NCBI GenBank assembly: GCA_023213315.1
Contig: JAKCPI010005336.1
Location: forward strand, 1-64,000
Direction of reading: 5' to 3'
Length of the DNA: 64,000 bases
From: Euborellia annulipes
Lineage: Eukaryota > Arthropoda > Insecta > Dermaptera > Anisolabididae
The notes under the pieces are model-generated. The model was not told the DNA's origin and searched no databases. It was given only the letters and a program-made list of their open reading frames with translations. The position numbers were made by a program, and so were the translations under genes. Of the stretch, positions 57,408 to 64,000 are shown one piece after another. Numbering within the stretch: position 1 is the stretch's first letter; each line of letters opens with the position of its first letter.

Positions 57408-58119
57408 CAGGGGCGTATATAGAAATTTTTTCGGGGGAAGGGGCGAAGTCATTTTTAAATCCTCCCCCCCCCCCCCTATGGGGGATACACAAAAATATTT
57501 TTTAAATATCGGATAATACACAGGCCCGAGGCAAGGGCGGATCCAGAGGTGTTTCTCGGGGGGGGGGGGGGTAATTTGGTGTGACTGGTCGCACAATACA
57601 CATTTTTTTCTTAATTTCAGTAATTTAAAGGCGCATTCTGTACTTGTTTGCCAGTATATAAATACAAATCAAATTTTTAAGTATTAATTTTTAAAATTTT
57701 ACATTAAAAGTAAATTTTTTTTCGAAAAAAAGTATTTTTTTAAAATCTCGGGGGGGGGGTAATTACCCCCTTTACCCCCTTGTATCCGCCCTTGGCCCGA
57801 GGGGACCGGCCCTTCTTTCATTGACAAATTTTTTTTTTTTTATTTCAAATTTTTCCGTTTTCACCTGAGCCCCGAGAGGCCCGGTCCTCTCAGAGACAAA
57901 TTTTCACCTGAGCCCCAAGGGGCCGGGCCCTCTCAAAGACAAAAGTTTTAAATTGCTTATATATTAATATATTTCATTTTTTTTATTTCTTTTATTTAAG
58001 CTTATGCGACGCACTTTTTCAAACAAATATATAGATATTGGCTATATACCCGTATATATGTATATAGATTTGAAAAAATTTCTGGGGGCCCTAGCCGCCC
58101 CCCCTTATATACGTCCCTG
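57408..58119. mobile_element. hAT-type element with nested MITE
   Basis: The ends are CAGGGGCGTATATAGAAA and TTATATACGTCCCTG. Flanks ATTTACTC and ATTTACGC match in 7 of 8 bases. The interior repeats CCTGAGCCCC/AGGCCCGG phrases and contains the MITE at 57533-57794. No transposase. Confidence 0.75.
57533..57794. mobile_element. hAT-type MITE, CAAGGGCGGATCC family (copy 4)
   Basis: Perfect 8-bp duplications GCCCGAGG (57525-57532, 57795-57802) flank ends CAAGGGCGGATCC and TGTATCCGCCCTTG. This simple insertion shows that the family makes 8-bp duplications, which gives meaning to the exchanged flanks of copies 1-3. Confidence 0.9.
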
Positions 58120-58453
58120 ATTTACGCATAGGGCTGGGCATAGGTCGACAAAATTTTAGACAGTAAAATTTAAAAATCGATTTGGCTTAGTTACAGTGAC
58201 TACGGGGGTTGGCGAACGTCCCACCAATAATGGGGGCGAATCCCCCCCTCCTCAATTAGGCCCTTCTGATTGAAATCATTTAATCACATTGGGGGGGGGG
58301 GGATGCCATTATCGGTACCCACCTTCGGCGGGCTTTCCGTCTTGTATTACATATAATAAAAATTTATATAGATAATTACTAAATGTTCTGGAACGAAACA
58401 TCTCAAACCAAAATAAATAATATAATTCTTGAATTCGTCATTGAAAATATATA

Positions 58454-58771
58454 CAGTAGAGTCCCGTTAATCCGAACTAATTGGGACCGAGGGTCGTTCG
58501 GATTATCGGGAAGTTCGGATTAACCGGAATTGTAAGCTTGAATTAGTTAATTTTGATAATAGAGTCGTATTTATTACGTTGTAAACTGTGAAACTTGTCG
58601 GGGATATTAAACTCTAAATAAATATTCGTATTTTTTAATAAAATAAAGTTCCTTTAATGTCTAATTTTCATTTATATTCCTATTAAAAAAAAAAAAAAAA
58701 TCGTAAGCAAAAAGAGTTCGGATTAACCGGAAGTTCGGATTAGCGAGGTTCGGATTACCGGGACTCTACTG
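58454..58771. mobile_element. pogo/Tigger-type MITE
   Basis: Ends CAGTAGAGTCCCGTTAATCC and inverted CAGTAGAGTCCCGGTAATCC, with TA on both sides. Opposite orientation to 42143-42446 and closely similar. Confidence 0.85.
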
Positions 58772-61332
58772 TATATATTTTTTCAAAATTTCGAGAGGGG
58801 GCCCGGACCCTTTAAGCTCAATTGTTGTTTTAATACATTTGTTTGTACACCACCCTATAATTGGCTTAGGCTGTTGGGTGATTAAGGAAATAAATAAATA
58901 AATTCTTAAAATTTCAATTAAAAAAAATCATTTTTTTGAAATTTTTTCCTGAGGAAGCCTGGATCCTTTAAACTCAAAGCAAGTTTGATAATATTTATCA
59001 CGTCTCAGGATAGCAAAAAACGCAGATTTCAGTGTCTAATTTTCAAAAAATTTTCCATAATCCCGGACCCTCCCGGAAGTTGTCTGTCCGGCCTCAATAA
59101 ATCCTATGTTTAGGAAATTTTGAAAAAATTTTTAAATAACTTTTTTATTTAAATAAATATTGTAAGATATGGATAACTGTTTCAAAAATTGTGTCAAAAC
59201 TGTGTTTAAAATTGTTGGCATGAAGGGCACAATAGCCTGTGAACCTATATTATGGGCCATATAGGCCTAGTAATAATTTTTTTTTTTTTTTTTTAATAAC
59301 AATAAGAAACAATGTAAGGTATAAATGCACAGATGCAATTCTTAGTTCTAGTAATAATAATTATAAGTGTAAAACAGCGAGGTAATCAAGTCAGACTCCC
59401 CCATAGTAAAATATGCATTACAAGAGCGCATTCCCAAAGATACTTACTGGTACATAATAAAAAATGTATTTAAGTTGGAAGGGTTCATACAAAAAATCTT
59501 AAGAACAATTTAAATAAAACGTCAATTTATTGATTTATTTAAACTAACATGATATGATTTTTTTAAATTTTTCTATAAATTTAACTATAAAAAGTATTGA
59601 TAAATTATGTTTAGTTTAATTTCCGACCAGAGAGAATGTATTGATAGAGATAAACTAGAGGAAAGAAGAAAAGGAAGGTATTTTTTTTTTTTTTTTTAAT
59701 GATTTCGGATTTTCCTAAACAAGCCAATATATCATAGAGATAAATTTATATTTTATATACTTTTTAATGTATGTAATGTAAATTAAATTATTAAAAAAAG
59801 TTTACAATTAAAAATCCCTTAAATCTATTTATTGCTGTAATTTCTATGATCTAGCCTTTTAGAGAGGAAATTGTTTTAGAGCCAATTGTTTATTTTATTT
59901 AGATGAGTCGGATATCAAATTGACTTTTTTAATGATGGAAAGACGTCTAATTTTAAATAAAATTATATTTATACTGCGATCACTAAATGATTGACAGAAA
60001 GATGTAGAGACATGAAGTTGGATTTTCCCCCCACTCTAACCTAATAATAATAAATTGAGTTAAAGATTAAAAGCTCGTCGCGAGTGGTTTCTGAACGCTC
60101 TTGGTGGGGTTTTACTTTTAGCCGCCACTGTTCTGGAATGGGGATACATCGTGACGCAATTATAAAACAAAAATTTTATCGAATTGATTTATCAAAATTT
60201 TGATGATTCAATTTATTTTAAATAGCTAATTATTAATTGTTTATTTAAGCTTAGACTAAAGCGATATATTTTTTTTTTTTTTAATGAATTATGAAAAAGT
60301 AAAAAACACTTTTTTTTTTTTTAATTAGCTTCAGTGTTCATGTGTTTTGAGTGTTGTATGTAGTGCAATGCTTGGCATTTGTTCAAGTGAGGTAGGATAT
60401 TCTACACTTTGCCAGCTCAAGTTTTTGGATTGTATAAGAGAAAAAAAAAACAGAATTTTTTTTTTTTTATGCGTCTATTAAAAGTTTTTTAGAAAAAAAT
60501 TTTACCCACTATAAATATAACATATATATTTAAATAACAAATTAATGATATCTATTGCTTAATAATAGTGCACATTAGTAGTGACTAGATATATAAAAAA
60601 AAAAATATATAATATAGGCTATATATTTTTCAATTTTTTTTTTTATATTAGTGAACAAAAAGAGAAAAAATATGTTGGCAACAATTTATTTATTTATTTT
60701 TTTGACGGTTTATGAAAATTTATTTCATACACCTTGATTTAATAAAATTTACTACGTGCAGACATGACCGATGGTCTCTTTGGAATAAAGAAAATATTTA
60801 TTCGGTATTTATTTTTTTTTCATCACCACTCATATTGCTTAAAAAAAATATTTGCCCGCTGTGGATCTCTTTTTTACATTTTGCATGCGTAACCAGGAGG
60901 ATGATAACAAATAACTAATTTCGAATTATTATATTTACCTAAATAACATTATTTTGATTTATATAAAAATTGACATTTTAAGGGATCTTTGTTTATATAA
61001 AAAAAAAATTTCCCGACCCTTGGTTACGCTATAAATTTTATAAAATAAAAAAACTAACAGTGTAGAAAGATAATAATTGTTACTAAAGTATCTAATTTTA
61101 ATATTTTATCGTATCTTTACGAAAGATCGATTTTAGTGCACTGGGGGGTAAAATAAATAAATAATTTCACTTTCTAATCAAGTATACGGTTATTCAATAG
61201 AATAACTAATTAAGTACGAAATTTTTATTTCATACTCTTTCTGAAATAACTCCTTATTCTTTGGTATAACTGAGATTTACAGTTATATTTTTCCTTTGTT
61301 TTTTTTTTTTTACATATAAAATTAAAGTGAAT
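58772..61332. other. Intergenic A+T-rich region
   Basis: Between the TMEM135 5' side and the ACSL 3' end. Homopolymer T and A tracts (for example 59279, 59680, 60270) and no coding signal or bounded repeat that I recognise. Confidence 0.4.
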
Positions 61333-63741
61333 CTATATTAATTTCGAATACATATCTTCTATTTGCGGTTTGAAATAATATTTTAATTGTGGTCGTTTGC
61401 TCTTTAATGTTGGAGTCAGAAGTCCATTTTGTACTGAAAATGGATCTGGATGAAGATAAATATCTTTCACCTAAAAAAAAAGAATAAAGTTGATTAAAAA
61501 ATTAGAAATTTATATAAATAAAGGGGATAAATTTTATTAGTTAAAAAAGCACTGGGTTCATACTAGTCAGTAGAGAAGTGAAACTTTTATGCAAAATTAA
61601 CGTTAGGAAATTGTTCAAATAATTTTTAATTAATAGAAAATCAAACACAAACTTCTTTGTATTTTATAATAATTTTTTAAAAGAAATATATTTAATTATA
61701 AAATATAATTGGCATTTTTTTAAAAATATATTTAAGGTCTATTTCGGCATCGGAAGCCATTTAGACCCTTTCCCTATTTATTTCAATTGATTGGTAGCCA
61801 ATTCGCTTGGCCATTTGAAAATTCTACCAGGATTCCCGTTTATTTACCCGAGGTGCTTCCGTGCACGAAGACACACACCTCAAACCCAACCGGCTTCTGG
61901 CCGCAGCTATCTACCTGCACCCCATGAAGTTACATTATTTCCTATCTCTAACTCCTCTATCTGCGTTCGTTTTTAGCTAGTGAACTAATCTTTATTTCTG
62001 GTTCTACCCTGTTCCTTTTATCCAACCTCTTCTATGCTAGGGAGGATGTCCTAGTTTGAGAAGGAAACTCCCGTGTAGCCTTATCCTTTCGAAGAATGCA
62101 TCACTGAGAGGGAACCTTCTTTACGTCCCTCCCATAGAACGGGATTGGCCATTGAATATAAAAAAAAAACGTGGGGGTCGAATTGAATATATTGAGTGTA
62201 TGAATCCTAACTAGCGTTGGCATTATGAGTGTCCTGACTGTGGTTAAAGTTAAGGTAGATTCTATGAAGTGCCAACTTTTGTAATATATAGGTATAGTTA
62301 ATACTAGCTCAATCGGAGTGACGAGGATAGAGCGTTTCATGAATCGAACTTGGTTTACCGTACGAAAGAAGTTTCACTTCAAAAACCGAACATTTTTGAA
62401 CCTCCCGAATGCCTACAGTCACAACGAAAAAGATTCTTCTTCCAAGATAATGATGTATTTAAGCGAATGAACTATAAATGACAAAGATATAATTTTTCAG
62501 TATTTACTCATTTATCAAATAAGAAAAATAAATCCTTTTCGTAATTTTTTAAGTCGAAAAGATATATGTTAAAAATAATTACCTGTTCGAACGATTTCAA
62601 ACCTGCTTCTTTACCCCAAGAAATCATATCATCTATAATAAGTTGCTTGACTTCAGGATGAGCACATAAAACTGAAAATGTTCCTTCTATTCTATTTTCA
62701 GAAGCCCAACATTTAATAACGTCCACATCAGGGACAACGATGGCAACTATACAGGACTGAAATTAAAAAAAAAAAAGTAGAGTAAAAAAATCAAATAAAC
62801 TAAGAGCAACCAACATACCTTTAATGATTCCCCACAAACAAAAACTTGTTGAACATATTGACTACGAATATAAATGTTTTCAATTTTTTCAGGAACAATA
62901 TATTCTCCTTGAGATAATTTGAATATATGTTTCTTCCTATCAATAATTTTCAATGTTCCATTCTGAAAATTTGATTAAATAAATATTCAATTTGTTTTTG
63001 ATTTATATAAAAAAAAAAATTACCGTAAGCCACATTCCAACATCGCCGGTGTGATGCCAACCATCTGAGTCTATAGTTTCTTGTGTTTTGTCCTCTTCCT
63101 TGTAATAACCTTGGAAGACGTTGGTTCCTTTAACGCATATCTCTCCTTGATTATTGCATGCAAAATATTCCATTTCAGGAACATCTACAAGCTTTATACA
63201 ACAGCAACCAACCGGAGGCCCAACATGCTCTGGAACATGGTCTCCTTGTACCGTAAGAGTTACAGGAGCACAACATTCAGTTTGACCATAGCCTTCGACT
63301 ACCTGAAAAATTGAAAAAAAATAAAAAGTCAAAATAAGTTCAAAGAAATATAATTAATGAAATTCTACAATCGAACTAGCTAAGTGCTTGTACAGTAAGC
63401 GCCACAATTAAGTCCCTACCTGTGAGCTAGAGCCTTGAGTATATGGTATAATAACATATAGGACTAGCAACACAACAATAAGTCAAATTTTGAAAATATT
63501 TGGAGGAAAAACGACCTATGACATGTCATTATCAAGGTTGATAATTATTAGGAGGTTTAAAATACAGTATCAATTAAAAAAAATACTCACAAGGCAGCCA
63601 AGGGCACAGCGAATAAAAGTAAGTACATTTCCAGCAAGAGGTGCTGAACCGACTAGCATTAACCGAAGTTGTCCACCCATACTCTCTTGGACTTTTCGGA
63701 AAACGAGTTTGTCCCAAAAACTGTTGTTACGTATGATGCCC
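61333..63741 (-). CDS. ACSL: Long-chain fatty-acid-CoA ligase, ACSL1/5/6 type (3' part)
   Basis: Six exons on the minus strand: 63741-63591, 63302-63024, 62962-62819, 62756-62583 and the last 61470-61333 (TAG). That makes five complete exons; the earlier ones lie beyond the window. The first listed exon starts with one base of a split codon, and the rest join in phase 0. The enzyme couples long-chain fatty acids to CoA using ATP, at ER, mitochondrial or peroxisomal membranes. Motifs seen: VGSAPLAGNVLTF, the AMP-binding EGYGQTE, SDGWHHTGDVGMW, then IDRKKHIFKLSQGE, the fatty-acyl-CoA synthetase signature region with the ligase hinge. IENIYIRSQYVQQVFVCGES and the terminal QNGLLTPTLKSKRP are typical of ACSL1/5/6 rather than ACSL3/4. 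About 290 C-terminal residues, roughly 40% of the family length of about 700. Family certain; the exact orthologue is not. Confidence 0.92.
61735..62440. other. G+C-richer block in the last ACSL intron
   Basis: About 700 bases of clearly different composition from the A+T-rich intron around it. It includes CCTGCACCCCATGAAGTTAC and GAGTGACGAGGATAGAGCG. No frame matches a protein family that I recognise, and no terminal repeats were found. Possibly a piece of an unidentified retroelement. Confidence 0.35.
63393..63450. mobile_element. One end of a CAGTGAGCGCCACAATTAAG-family MITE
   Basis: CAGTAAGCGCCACAATTAAG preceded by TA, then the familiar GAGCTAGAGCCTTGAGTATA. The other end was not found. 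In an ACSL intron. Confidence 0.65.
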
Positions 63742-63969
63742 CTAAAATAAAGAGTTCTATATTAGAAAATTCCGGAGTTGAGAGATAAACAATCTTAAGG
63801 CTCGAATATAAGATTTTTCTTAAAAGAGCCTAAGGAACGGTTGCTTCACTTCTAGTCAACTATCAAACTTATCAAATCATCGTTATAGTAAACAAGAACA
63901 CGCTTAACCATCGAGTTTAGAAAATGAGTTTTTTTTTCACATATAATTAGCTATATGAGGTAGTGAAGT

Positions 63970-64000
63970 TTTTTGCTCAGGGGCCCACATCTTGTGGGTA
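63970..64000 (+). mobile_element. SINE-like element, cut by the window end
   Basis: TTTTTGCTCAGGGGCCCACA and onwards matches the head of the SINE-like element at 41320-41579. The rest lies outside. Confidence 0.6.

Overview
The window looks like nuclear DNA of an invertebrate animal, most likely an arthropod; the species cannot be named from this sequence. It is very A+T-rich, genes are split by GT-AG introns with short exons, and most of the rest is young transposon debris. No prokaryotic operon, rRNA, tRNA or CRISPR array was recognised. All host genes found lie on the minus strand.

Three host genes are supported. (1) 2037-21094: an unidentified arginine/serine- and RGG-rich protein in at least nine exons whose reading frames join in phase, apart from one unresolved gap between 16642 and 6190; probably an RNA-processing factor. 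(2) 45353-56921: a complete nine-exon TMEM135 gene, 453 codons, all splice phases consistent. (3) 61333-63741: the last six exons of a long-chain acyl-CoA synthetase of the ACSL1/5/6 type; its 5' part lies beyond the window. TMEM135 and ACSL both act in lipid and peroxisome/mitochondrial biology, but nothing in the sequence shows that they are co-regulated.

The region 23.4-40.1 kb is a transposon-rich tandem segmental duplication. Copy A (23420-27587) preserves empty sites for insertions found in copy B (29586-39203). This defines exact ends for a 3979-bp Helitron-type insertion (5' TC, 3' hairpin plus CTAG, inserted between A and T) and a 2140-bp non-autonomous Transib-type element (ends CACAGTG, 5-bp target duplication CGACG). 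At its right end two hAT-type MITEs bracket a broken ankyrin-repeat array with exchanged 8-bp flanks, as expected from a composite transposition or from integration of a DNA circle.

Scattered across the window are fold-back repeats whose arms carry a motif matching a minimal hammerhead ribozyme: CTGANGA, stem II, GAAA, a tiny palindromic stem III, then a stem I partner. At least five copies have a nearly intact core and two show compensatory changes. This dispersed, probably Penelope-like, ribozyme-bearing repeat is the least ordinary system in the window.

Other mobile DNA: at least nine hAT-type MITE insertions with 8-bp duplications, two pogo/Tigger-type MITEs, two related TA-flanked MITE families, two mariner remnants, CR1/L2-like and R1-like LINE fragments, a SINE-like element with a (GAA)n tail, and several perfect tandem repeats.
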